Origin: an uncultured Bacilli bacterium
GTDB lineage: Bacteria > Bacillota_I > Bacilli_A > RF39 > UBA660
Direction of reading: 5' to 3'
Length of the DNA stretch: 44,184 nt
Assembly: GCA_947588895.1 (NCBI GenBank)
Contig: CANQBF010000005.1
Location: 1 to 44,184, forward strand
Shown here: one piece after another, positions 16,880 to 24,816 of the stretch
Layout of the letters: every line of letters begins with the position of its first letter
Numbering within the stretch: position 1 is the first letter of the stretch
Translations under genes and position numbers: made by a program
The notes under the pieces: model-generated
What the model saw: only the letters and a program-made list of their open reading frames with translations
The model's database searches: none
Told to the model about the DNA's origin: nothing

Positions 16880-18475
16880 TTAATTAGTAATCATAAATGG
16901 GTCACCCTTACTACCTGCAGTATTTGATATTTGGATATCAGATTTTAGATAGAAAACTGGGCGCGCACCATAGCTGTAGCCCAGGCTGCGGTCGTACACA
17001 TACCCGTCCGAATCCACAGTCCACTCATAGACAAGAGTATAATATACGCCGTATCTACTTATTAGCCATTCATTTGATATTCTTCCGGTATTATAGCCAT
17101 CTTTGAGTAAGTGTATCCATGCATTTTTACCTTTACTATAGTTTCCTGGTTTTCCGTCTGGGTATGCGTAATAATAATCGTGTATGTATTGTAATCCTAT
17201 TTTGGCTTCTACATTATTTGCAAATTCATTCTCTATTTTATATATATCATCTCCATTATAATTACCATTATCTTCCGTATCTCCGTATTTCCATGTGTGG
17301 GTATTTATTTTTTCTAACCATGTATTATCTTTTAAATAATCATAATAAATACTATTTAGGAATATGTTTGATGTTCCTAAATCACCTATTGAAGTTCCTG
17401 TACAATTTTTATTATTTATATTGCATAATCCATTTAATCTATTGTATATTCTTGAGTTTTCCCATGTACAATTTTCTCCGTTGGTTCCACATTCACTTTT
17501 TCTATATTTGGCGTTCCAGTAAAAGTTCACAGTACTTCCTTCTTTTACTCCTGTTTCTTTTATTAAGGCTAATTGTCCGTCTGGTGTTACTCCCATTATT
17601 CGGTACATATATTTATCTATTCCATCTCCATAATTATCTCCACCTTTAGTACATTCTTCTTTATTTGTTGTTCCAAAGCATATCCAATTATTTACTTCAT
17701 CTGTTCCTTGGTAACGGTACATTCCTCCTACTAAGTCTTTTGTTAATTGATTACTTTTATCTTGTTCTCTTAATTGAGTTATTATTGCAGGAACCATCTC
17801 ATCCCCAACTTCAATATGACAACTTGGTTTATCTTCTAATGTTATATTTATATCTAATTCATTCCCTGCTATGTCTGATTGATCTGCATCTCTATTTTCC
17901 ATTACTACATCTGCTGTTATCATTGTATCATTGTCTTTATTTGTTGCAAATTTTACTGGATATGTTTGTATTCCATTTTTTACATCACTTATATCTAATG
18001 TTATACTTTCTTTACTATCTATTTTTGCATTACTTGCTGTTAATATTAATTTTACATCTCCCTTTTGTAACACTTTATACATTGTATTACTTACTTCTAT
18101 CTTTAATGTTCCTTCACATATATATCTTTCTTCTGTTGTTGTTCCTTTTACTGTTCCTCTTACTATTTCATGATTTTGGGCTTCTTTTTTAAATAAACTT
18201 CCTCTATCTTCTGCTACATCTGGTGTTACGGCATAATATTTATTTCCTATATATCCTTTGGCCATATCGGTTGGGGTTATTTTCATTTTTAAACTAGTTA
18301 CTTTACTACTAAATGTTACTGCCCCTAAAGGTTTATTTGTTACATCATATCTTGCTGTACTTGTATCATTTGTACTTGATACAACATAGTAAGCATATGT
18401 TGTTCCTACTACTAATAGTATTAACACTACTAATATTGGCATTATTTTTATTACCATATGTTTCTTTTCTTCCAT
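16880..18475 (-). CDS. exported surface protein: TasA-like N-terminal domain plus DUF6273/C-type-lectin-like C-terminus
   Basis: 531 residues. A signal/membrane segment (about 10-30, ending GTTYAYY) is followed by a domain to about residue 222 that is shared with the proteins at 30754 and 31394: a T-DMAKGYIG-YYA stretch, a Cys in YICEGTLKIEV, and a closing NELDINITLEDKPSC. This resembles the jelly-roll fibre proteins TasA/CalY. Residues 223-531 are Cys- and Trp-rich; the end (SYGARPVFYLKSDI, then DPFMI) resembles the DUF6273 family, probably of C-type-lectin/FGE fold. Codons for residues about 474-505 are GC-rich, with a run of NNC codons unlike the rest of the window. The promoter contains a G8 tract. 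I use the ATG at 18475; an in-frame TTG lies nine bases upstream. No C-terminal anchor is visible. Surface display is inferred. Confidence 0.85.
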   Translation of the reverse strand: MEEKKHMVIKIMPILVVLILLVVGTTYAYYVVSSTNDTSTARYDVTNKPLGAVTFSSKVTSLKMKITPTDMAKGYIGNKYYAVTPDVAEDRGSLFKKEAQNHEIVRGTVKGTTTEERYICEGTLKIEVSNTMYKVLQKGDVKLILTASNAKIDSKESITLDISDVKNGIQTYPVKFATNKDNDTMITADVVMENRDADQSDIAGNELDINITLEDKPSCHIEVGDEMVPAIITQLREQDKSNQLTKDLVGGMYRYQGTDEVNNWICFGTTNKEECTKGGDNYGDGIDKYMYRIMGVTPDGQLALIKETGVKEGSTVNFYWNAKYRKSECGTNGENCTWENSRIYNRLNGLCNINNKNCTGTSIGDLGTSNIFLNSIYYDYLKDNTWLEKINTHTWKYGDTEDNGNYNGDDIYKIENEFANNVEAKIGLQYIHDYYYAYPDGKPGNYSKGKNAWIHLLKDGYNTGRISNEWLISRYGVYYTLVYEWTVDSDGYVYDRSLGYSYGARPVFYLKSDIQISNTAGSKGDPFMITN

Positions 18476-18505
18476 ATATTTCAACTACTTTCTATCTATA
18501 AGATA

Positions 18506-18533
18506 ATTTTATATTACCCCCCCCGAAAGTCAA
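18506..18533 (-). promoter_or_regulatory. promoter with G8 homopolymer in the spacer (candidate phase-variable)
   Basis: Minus strand TTGACT (18528-18533), a 16-base spacer containing eight consecutive Gs (18517-18524 as Cs on the + strand), then TAAAAT (18506-18511). The spacer is one base short of the 17-base optimum, so gain or loss of one G would change promoter strength. The start codon is about 30 bases downstream. Confidence 0.65.
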
Positions 18534-18559
18534 GAAAAAACTGATGATTTTACACCAGT
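18534..18559 (-). terminator. terminator of holA
   Basis: Minus strand ACTGGTG and CATCAGT (one G-T pair) with a 6-base loop and a U6 run, just after holA and directly upstream of the G8 promoter. A near-copy lies at 37978-38002. Confidence 0.75.
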
Positions 18560-18566
18560 TATAGTT

Positions 18567-19508
18567 TTAACATAAATGATAAATATATTTTATTAATATA
18601 ATATCTATATTTATTAGTCCACTTTTTATTTCATAATCAATATTACTTAAATATTTTATTTCATCTTTTATTTCCCATATTTTATAATTTCTTAAATTAT
18701 TACGTACTTTCTCATATTGCCATGGAGCTAATTTTAAATTACTTAATATTTCATTTTGATTAATATGTTTATTTTCATATAATAATGTACTTAACATTAA
18801 TTTAAATTCTCGATATAAAAGACTTATAATAACATTTGGTTCAATCCCCATTGTTTTAGCTTCATCTAAATATTGTAGAGATAAATCTAAATCTCTAGCT
18901 ATAATACTATCTACTAATTTAAAATTATTTTCTTCATAAGTTTTACTTGTAAGTTTCATAACATCAAAATATTCAATATTACCTTTTTTATTATAATACA
19001 TAAATATTTTATTAATTTCATTAATAGCGATATCAAAATTACCTAAAGAATTATTAATAATATACCATAAACTATTATCATCTATTTTATATCCCTTTTG
19101 ATTAACTATTTTTTGTAATTCATTTTTCATATACGTTCTTTTTAATTTTGGATATATAAAAGTATTATCTTTTAAGATATTGCATACTTTCTTTTTAGAA
19201 TCAATAGAATCCGTAATAAAAATTAAAGTTACACATGGATTAGGATTATTTAAATACTCAATTAATTTATCTGTATCTTCTTTATTTTTATTTGTTTCTT
19301 TTTTCTTGGCACTAAAAAAAGTAGCATTTTTAACAATAAGACATTTTTCATCATTAAACATTGAAAAATAACTAGCTTCTTCTAATACTTCATCTAACGT
19401 GTTAAATTCTAAATTAAAAGTTATAATATTTGTAATATTATTTGTTAATTCTTTTAATTTTTCTTTAATAAAATAATTTGTTTCACTAACTAATAAATAT
19501 GTTTTCAT
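18567..19508 (-). CDS. holA: DNA polymerase III delta subunit
   Basis: HolA is the clamp-loader subunit that opens the sliding clamp. The 313-residue protein has the expected layout: an N-terminal pseudo-AAA+ domain (TYLLVSETNYFIKEKLKEL at the start, ECLIV-like strand near 55-60, SIDSKKKVCNIL around 105), then a helical lid and C-terminal collar domain (LLYREFKLMLSTLLYE around 230). Gene position next to comEC-comEA matches Bacillus, where holA (yqeN) follows comEC. A small membrane-protein gene is inserted between them here. Confidence 0.9.
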   Translation of the reverse strand: MKTYLLVSETNYFIKEKLKELTNNITNIITFNLEFNTLDEVLEEASYFSMFNDEKCLIVKNATFFSAKKKETNKNKEDTDKLIEYLNNPNPCVTLIFITDSIDSKKKVCNILKDNTFIYPKLKRTYMKNELQKIVNQKGYKIDDNSLWYIINNSLGNFDIAINEINKIFMYYNKKGNIEYFDVMKLTSKTYEENNFKLVDSIIARDLDLSLQYLDEAKTMGIEPNVIISLLYREFKLMLSTLLYENKHINQNEILSNLKLAPWQYEKVRNNLRNYKIWEIKDEIKYLSNIDYEIKSGLINIDIILIKYIYHLC

Positions 19509-19549
19509 ATAAATATTATCTCAAATGTAATTATGAAATACAAGAAAAA

Positions 19550-19852
19550 TTAAAACTTTTTTCTAATTAACATTTGATTTTCTTTTTTTATTCTAGTATT
19601 AATAATATTTGCAAAATTTTCAGGAAATTTATGATAATTATTAATATATTCTCTTTCTTCTAAAGTAATATATTTATCTATAAATAAACTTTGTTTACTT
19701 GGTCCTTCATAATTATAATCAATTATATCATCAGGTATACTTGCATATTCTTCTTTACTTTCATTTTGTAAGTTATGAGCAGCTAAAATGATGGATATAG
19801 CACATAATATAATTATTATTCTTTCCCAATATTCATTATCATTAATACGCAT
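19550..19852 (-). CDS. small single-pass membrane protein of unknown function
   Basis: About 100 residues: a short cytoplasmic N-terminus (RINDNEYWER), one hydrophobic span (IIIILCAISIILAA, residues about 11-24), and a charged, probably extracellular C-terminal part with EYASIPDDIIDYNYEG and LEEREYINNYHKFPENF. AGAGGA before the ATG at 19852 decides the start over an ATG 18 bases upstream. It lies between holA and comEC. I do not recognise the family. Confidence 0.65.
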   Translation of the reverse strand: MRINDNEYWERIIIILCAISIILAAHNLQNESKEEYASIPDDIIDYNYEGPSKQSLFIDKYITLEEREYINNYHKFPENFANIINTRIKKENQMLIRKKF

Positions 19853-19903
19853 TTTTATTCCTCTTTTCATTTTTATAATATCATAATTTTATTAATATTT
19901 AAA

Positions 19904-19926
19904 GAAAAAAAGAACCCTAGGATTCT
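19904..19926 (-). terminator. terminator downstream of comEC
   Basis: Minus strand AGAATCC and GGGTTCT (one G-T pair) with a tight loop, followed by seven Us. It lies about 70 bases after the comEC stop; between them is an AT palindrome-rich stretch with nothing else visible. Confidence 0.75.
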
Positions 19927-19998
19927 TTAAATCTATATAAACATTATATAATGTATTATATTATATGTAATTTATTCTTTTATTGTTATTTATAATAT

Positions 19999-22008
19999 TT
20001 ATGGATTATAAGTATTAATACTTAATCTTTTATTTATTTTAAATCTAATTGTCCCATCTTTGTCTGTTCTATAAATTTTAGAATTTGATAAATTATCTAA
20101 TACTTCTTGATTGGGATGACCATATAAATTATTTCTACCGACAGAAATAACTGCATACTTAGGGTTAATACTATTAATAAAATTCTCACTACTACTAGTG
20201 TTACTTCCATGATGTCCGACTTTTAAAACATCAATATTATTTAAATTATAATTTTCTAAAACATATTCTTCTTCATCATACTGAGCATCTCCCATAAACA
20301 AAAAATTATAATTATGAATATTTAAATAAGTTATAATACTACTATTATTTTCATCATCACTATAATATTCATTTATATTATAATAATTAAAGTATTTACT
20401 ATCATAAGTATTAACAACATTACCCTTTTTTAATATTTCTTTTTCTAAAGTAGTATAATTACCATTATTTAAAATTATATTTTTAACTTTATAATTATCT
20501 ATTATATATGATGCTTCTTTACAATGGTCGCTATCTCCATGCGAAATAATTATTAAATCAATAGATTTTATACCTAAACTTTTTAAAAATAATATTGTAT
20601 TATTAGAAATATGATAATCACTATTTACAAGTCCTCCTGTATCAATCATTATTACTTCCCTTTGATGAGGACTAATTAAAATACTACTATCCCCTTGATT
20701 AACATCTAAATAATAAATATAGTAATTTTTATCTAATTTTGGTAATAAAATATTTAAATAAATAATTAAAATAATGAATACTAATATTGTTTTTCTTTGC
20801 AATTTATAAAATATAAATAATATTATGTAATATGTAATTATTATTACATTAGACATTTTTGGAATAATGATATTTAATCTAATGGTATAAATTATTTTGC
20901 TTAAATATTCTAATATATTAATGAGAATATTTAAAATAAAAGATAAGGGAGATAATATAAATGTTAATATTGCTATAGGAAAGATTACTAATGATATTAA
21001 AGGAACATATAAAATATTTAAAAATATACTTAATAAATTAATTTCATAATTATTATTAATGGTTATAGGTAAACTTACAATAAATGCAAGCAAGCTAATT
21101 TTAAATATTTTACTAAAATAATTACCCGTAATTTTAGAAGAATATAACAATATAGTTAAAGTAATTATAAAAGAATAAATAAAGCCAATATTATATAACA
21201 TAAAGGGATTAAATAATAATATAATAATGGCCGTTAAAAATAATATTTTTAAATTAGATAATTCTAAATTATATTTACTATTTAATAAGTTTAAGATATA
21301 GAAAATAACTGCTCGTAAAACTGAAGCACTAAAACCAACTAAAAATGTAAAATAAATGAGAAAACTACTTATTATAATATTTTTAAATTTATACTTGTGA
21401 AATAATTTATTTAATACATAAATTATTAACCCAATATGCATTCCTGATATAGCAAATAAATGCCATATACCATTAGTTTTATATATATTATATAAACTAT
21501 CATCTAAATAAGTTTTATCTCCTAAAATAAATAAATTAAGATAAGTTTGAGTTTTTTTATCATATTTATTAATTCTATTAATAATATTATTTTTTATTTT
21601 ATAAAAGATATTTTCATCTTCTAATACTTCAATACTAGATACATTATAAACTATGTATATTTTATGATTATATAAATATTTCTTATAATTAAAAGTATTG
21701 GGAATAGTATTATTATATAAATTACCTTTTTTACCATAAACTTTAACTTTCTTACCTAGTAAATTACGATATTCTTTTTTCCCATTTAAATAATAATTAC
21801 ATTTAACTTTTTCACTACTATTTAAAATAAAAGATATTTTATCATTCGTTATAGTAACATCAGTTATTATACCTTCTAAAGAAGAAAAATCTTTTATTTT
21901 AGTATCATAATGAATAAATATAGTTGTTATATAAATATAGAATATTAAAAATATAAATAAAAGAAAATAACAATATTTAGACTGTAATATAATCTTTAAT
22001 TTTTCCAT
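19999..22008 (-). CDS. comEC: DNA uptake channel ComEC/Rec2
   Basis: ComEC carries incoming single-stranded DNA across the membrane during natural transformation. In 669 residues: an N-terminal membrane segment, an OB-like periplasmic region (about 40-100), the Competence membrane core with about ten spans (GIWHLFAISGMHIGLI, shortened, is the signature), and a C-terminal metallo-beta-lactamase domain from about residue 430 with YLDVNQGDSSIL, ISHGDSDHC (HxDxDH) and GHHGSNTSSS. The start at 22008 has GGAG nine bases upstream and lies inside the end of comEA, indicating translational coupling. It looks complete and functional. Confidence 0.95.
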   Translation of the reverse strand: MEKLKIILQSKYCYFLLFIFLIFYIYITTIFIHYDTKIKDFSSLEGIITDVTITNDKISFILNSSEKVKCNYYLNGKKEYRNLLGKKVKVYGKKGNLYNNTIPNTFNYKKYLYNHKIYIVYNVSSIEVLEDENIFYKIKNNIINRINKYDKKTQTYLNLFILGDKTYLDDSLYNIYKTNGIWHLFAISGMHIGLIIYVLNKLFHKYKFKNIIISSFLIYFTFLVGFSASVLRAVIFYILNLLNSKYNLELSNLKILFLTAIIILLFNPFMLYNIGFIYSFIITLTILLYSSKITGNYFSKIFKISLLAFIVSLPITINNNYEINLLSIFLNILYVPLISLVIFPIAILTFILSPLSFILNILINILEYLSKIIYTIRLNIIIPKMSNVIIITYYIILFIFYKLQRKTILVFIILIIYLNILLPKLDKNYYIYYLDVNQGDSSILISPHQREVIMIDTGGLVNSDYHISNNTILFLKSLGIKSIDLIIISHGDSDHCKEASYIIDNYKVKNIILNNGNYTTLEKEILKKGNVVNTYDSKYFNYYNINEYYSDDENNSSIITYLNIHNYNFLFMGDAQYDEEEYVLENYNLNNIDVLKVGHHGSNTSSSENFINSINPKYAVISVGRNNLYGHPNQEVLDNLSNSKIYRTDKDGTIRFKINKRLSINTYNP

Positions 22009-22795
22009 ATATTGCATCTCCAATGCCACTTACTTTTTTAATATCCTCAATACTTTTGAAAAGACCATTTTTATTTCGATAATCAATAATCTTTTGAGCT
22101 TTAGATTCACCAATTCCATTTAGTTTCATAAGTTCACTTTTTGTGGCTAAATTTATATTAACTTTTTTATTTAAATTATTATCAACTACTTCTTCTTTAT
22201 TTTGACTATCACTAGATGGAGTATTACTTAAATTACTATTGTTACCATTATCATTATTATTTTCACTAACACTAGGGGTCTTATTAGTATTTTCGTTCTT
22301 TTCTTCTTCGGGAACAATTTCACTTTTTAATTCATCAGTACAAATAGTAATATCATAAGTTGGACATACACATTTTGTTTCTACTTTTTTAACAACTTCT
22401 TTTTTATCTTTTTGAACTTCATCTTTAGTATAAATAAATACTACTAATTCTTTAGAAACTTTTTTACTTAAATTAATATTATCGGTAAAAGCATCATTTG
22501 TAAATCCATCAGCCATAGTAATAACATCATTGATAATATTATCACTATTAACTTTATAAACTCCGGGATTATTAACGGCACCTTTTATTTCCACATAAAA
22601 TTCATCAAGTGTTTTATTATTATCTTCAATATGATTAGTTTCTTTTGCAATTAAGTTTGGAGTTGGACAAGTACAATCATAACTAAAATATAGATAACCA
22701 AAGATAACACAAGTGAAAATTAAAATAATATTAAAAATAAAACTAATTATTAAAAAAATAGTTTTATGTGTTTTAATACATTCTAAAAAATCCAT
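21977..22795 (-). CDS. comEA: competence DNA receptor ComEA
   Basis: Membrane-anchored double-stranded-DNA receptor. A transmembrane helix (about residues 12-35) is followed by a SLBB domain (FYVEIKGAVNNPGVYKV, about 75-145), a low-complexity Asn/Ser linker, and a C-terminal helix-hairpin-helix pair (VNINLATKSELMKLNGIG and VSGIGDAIYGKI). The start is the ATG at 22795, preceded by AAAGGAGG; a longer in-frame reading overlaps ftsW and is Lys-rich without its own site. ComEA and ComEC overlap, as in Bacillus. Presence of both suggests DNA-uptake capacity, though pilus genes are not in this window. Confidence 0.94.
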   Translation of the reverse strand: MDFLECIKTHKTIFLIISFIFNIILIFTCVIFGYLYFSYDCTCPTPNLIAKETNHIEDNNKTLDEFYVEIKGAVNNPGVYKVNSDNIINDVITMADGFTNDAFTDNINLSKKVSKELVVFIYTKDEVQKDKKEVVKKVETKCVCPTYDITICTDELKSEIVPEEEKNENTNKTPSVSENNNDNGNNSNLSNTPSSDSQNKEEVVDNNLNKKVNINLATKSELMKLNGIGESKAQKIIDYRNKNGLFKSIEDIKKVSGIGDAIYGKIKDYITV

Positions 22796-22847
22796 AAAAA
22801 ACCTCCTTTCACTTATATATACGAAATTTTTTATGGATTTCCTTTTT

Positions 22848-24008
22848 TTATTTAATTTTTTTTGCTTTTTTTTCAATATTTTGTTTATTTTCAAATGATA
22901 TTCTTAAGGTTATAAATAGTAAAATAACAAAGTTAATGGTAGATGAACCACCATAGCTAAGTAAAGGAAGTGGAACCCCAGTAAGTGGCAGTAACGCCAA
23001 CATTCCCGTTAAGTTAACAATAATATGAAAGGCAAATAACCAAAATGTTCCATAAGCAATAATGGAATTTCTTAAATTAGTTGTTCCTTTAGCAATATAT
23101 AACACTCTATATAATAAAATTATATATAATGCTAATACAAATATACCAATAATTAAACCAAGTTCTTCAACTAAAATAGCAAAGATAAAATCTGTATGAC
23201 TTTCTGGTAAATATAAATATTTTTGTGTACTTTTACCAAGACCAACACCAAATAAACCACCATTATTAATAGCTATATAACCATTACATACTTGATAACC
23301 TGTTTTTTCTGTATATCTTTGACAAGGGTTTAAAAATTTAAAACGATCTAATTGTTCACTACTCAAAATTTCTTTACCACTTACAAGTAAAAGTAAAGCA
23401 ATACCTACTATTCCAATTAATATATATTTTGATATCTTAAAAATATTATTACGCACTGTGGGGACGGAAAAGAAAATAGTAAATGCTACTGCCATTAAGA
23501 TAGCACCACTTCCAAAGTCTGGTTGTAATAATATCAATACTACCATTATTATAGCTACTACTAAAGGAATAAAATGAAGTGATAAATTATTATTCTTTTT
23601 TAAATTCAAATTATTATAAACAAAAGCCATTAATAATATAATTGCCGATTTAGCAAACTCACTAGGTTGAATACTTATTGGTATTCCCGGAATATAAAAC
23701 CAACTATGAGCATCATTTGTTACATCATCTGTGAATAAAACTACTACTAAAGCTCCTAAAACTGCTAATACATAAAGCCAAGATACTTTACCATAAAGTT
23801 TAGTTGGAATAAATAAAATAATAAAACCAGCAAAAAAAGCAATAGCAAAGACTATTAATTGCTTTATAAAAAAATAAGTCGTACTTTTATTATAACGCAA
23901 TATTGCTGCTACTGATGAAGAAGAAAAAACCATTAATAAACCAATACAACATAAAAGGATCATAACAATTAATAAAGTTTTATCAATTTTTTTAAATACA
24001 TTCTTCAT
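22848..24008 (-). CDS. ftsW: FtsW/RodA/SpoVE-family peptidoglycan glycosyltransferase
   Basis: SEDS-family polymerase of 386 residues with ten hydrophobic segments. Signature motifs are present: QPSEFAKSAIILLMAF, the conserved Asp in LQPDFGSGAILM, SHTDFIFAILVEELGL and the C-terminal LTGVPLPLLSYGGSS. It polymerises lipid II with a partner class B penicillin-binding protein. The overall pattern fits FtsW/SpoVE better than RodA (the early VFSSSSVAA motif). The gene lies upstream of comEA with a 52-base gap that contains the comEA ribosome-binding site. Confidence 0.9.
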   Translation of the reverse strand: MKNVFKKIDKTLLIVMILLCCIGLLMVFSSSSVAAILRYNKSTTYFFIKQLIVFAIAFFAGFIILFIPTKLYGKVSWLYVLAVLGALVVVLFTDDVTNDAHSWFYIPGIPISIQPSEFAKSAIILLMAFVYNNLNLKKNNNLSLHFIPLVVAIIMVVLILLQPDFGSGAILMAVAFTIFFSVPTVRNNIFKISKYILIGIVGIALLLLVSGKEILSSEQLDRFKFLNPCQRYTEKTGYQVCNGYIAINNGGLFGVGLGKSTQKYLYLPESHTDFIFAILVEELGLIIGIFVLALYIILLYRVLYIAKGTTNLRNSIIAYGTFWLFAFHIIVNLTGMLALLPLTGVPLPLLSYGGSSTINFVILLFITLRISFENKQNIEKKAKKIK

Positions 24009-24130
24009 AATATCTACCTTTATATAATAATATCATACTTTATAGAAGATAAAAATAAATTATTTAATTTTTAATGTCAAAATATGACTAAGATTAATAA
24101 AATATAATAGATACATAAAGGAGGTATAAT

Positions 24131-24328
24131 ATGTATTATTACGGAAATAATGGTTACTATGGTGGTAACTACGCTAGTACTCCTTGCAATTGTGGTGGTG
24201 GCTATGCTGGATACACAAGTGGTTATGGTATAGGAGCAGCTATATGGATTGTATTATTTATCTTATTAGTCATAATAATTGGTGCTGGTTGGTTTAATGG
24301 TAATAATAACAACAACTTTAATAATTAA
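24131..24328 (+). CDS. YjcZ-like small Gly/Tyr-rich membrane protein
   Basis: 65 residues. A Gly/Tyr/Asn-rich N-terminal half is followed by one membrane span (IWIVLFILLVIIIGAGWF) and an Asn-rich tail. The span closely follows the YjcZ family (pattern ALIVVLFILLIIVGA), which in Bacillus includes sporulation-associated small proteins. AAAGGAGG precedes the ATG. The promoter has a perfect TATAAT (24103-24108), a poor -35 and a TGTCAAA (24075-24081) that fits a relaxed Spo0A box, but this is weak. An intrinsic terminator follows directly, so it is a single-gene unit. Confidence 0.75.
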   Translation: MYYYGNNGYYGGNYASTPCNCGGGYAGYTSGYGIGAAIWIVLFILLVIIIGAGWFNGNNNNNFNN

Positions 24329-24350
24329 GGAGTTTACTACTCCTTTTTTT
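24327..24350 (+). terminator. terminator of the YjcZ-like gene
   Basis: AAGGAGT and ACTCCTT form a 7-bp stem with a 5-base loop, followed by a T7 run on the + strand. Confidence 0.85.
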
Positions 24351-24479
24351 ATTTTTATAAATTTAAAATATATTGTTTAAATCTAGTTGTAAAATTAACT
24401 CTTTATATACTATAATATTTATAGAGATATAATTTAATAGGTGTGCCTCCACGACTTTATATGCCGAGGGGGTGATTAG

Positions 24480-24530
24480 ATGTTAGCATATAATTTTAAA
24501 AATTCATCTATAATGAGATGGAATACTTAA
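24480..24530 (+). CDS. 16-codon leader peptide ahead of a hydrophobic peptide
   Basis: An ATG at 24480 follows the strong site GAGGGGGTGA, and reads MLAYNFKNSSIMRWNT before TAA. Its end overlaps the start of the hydrophobic peptide at 24518 in another frame by 13 bases, so the two could be translationally coupled, or a frameshift could separate what was one longer toxin reading frame. The promoter is probably TTGTAA, 18 bases, TATAAT (around 24386-24415). Confidence 0.4.
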   Translation: MLAYNFKNSSIMRWNT

Positions 24531-24601
24531 TATTTGTATTTCTCATATTAGTAGTTTTATTTCTTCTTGTTATCGCATTAGCTGTCATTCTAAAAAAATA
24601 G
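24518..24601 (+). CDS. 27-residue hydrophobic peptide, candidate type I toxin
   Basis: The peptide starts MEYLIFVFLILVV, is one continuous hydrophobic helix and ends in Lys-Lys, like the short membrane toxins of type I toxin-antitoxin systems. The mRNA upstream has CCTCC at 24436-24440 able to pair with GAGG of the GAGGGGG ribosome-binding site at 24465-24471, a typical sequestered arrangement. Just after the stop is a hairpin whose U-run faces the minus strand, and 40 bases further a + strand terminator, so opposing transcripts would overlap. It could instead be a holin-like peptide beside the lysin. Identity is inference. Confidence 0.5.
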   Translation: MEYLIFVFLILVVLFLLVIALAVILKK

Positions 24602-24620
24602 GCACCTATAAATAGGTGCT
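24593..24620 (-). terminator. minus-strand terminator overlapping the hydrophobic peptide gene
   Basis: GCACCTAT (24602-24609) and ATAGGTGC (24612-24619) form an 8-bp stem; on the minus strand it is followed by seven Us (24593-24599). It would end a transcript from the lysin side, leaving RNA antisense to the peptide mRNA's 3' end. Confidence 0.6.
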
Positions 24621-24641
24621 ATTCACTAAAATTTTAATGTG

Positions 24642-24678
24642 GAGATACATCTAACCCAAAAGATTATATCTCTTTTTC
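24642..24678 (+). terminator. plus-strand terminator of the peptide transcript
   Basis: GAGATA plus ATCT pair with AGAT plus TATCTC, followed by a T5 run. From here to 24816 (about 140 bases) I see only AT-rich DNA with no further feature. Confidence 0.6.
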
Positions 24679-24816
24679 TATAATATTATACACAAAATTA
24701 AATAAATTATGCTAAATAATTATAATAATTAACTTAATTTGTTAATACAAATTATACAATACTTTTTATATATTTTCAATATTTTTTCCTTGATACTTAG
24801 TTAATAAATATAATTT

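Noticed and set aside
17119-18192. Long open frames on the + strand opposite the surface-protein gene
   Set aside because: Their translations are low-complexity Leu/Tyr-rich strings mirroring the minus-strand codons; they lack ribosome-binding sites and domains.
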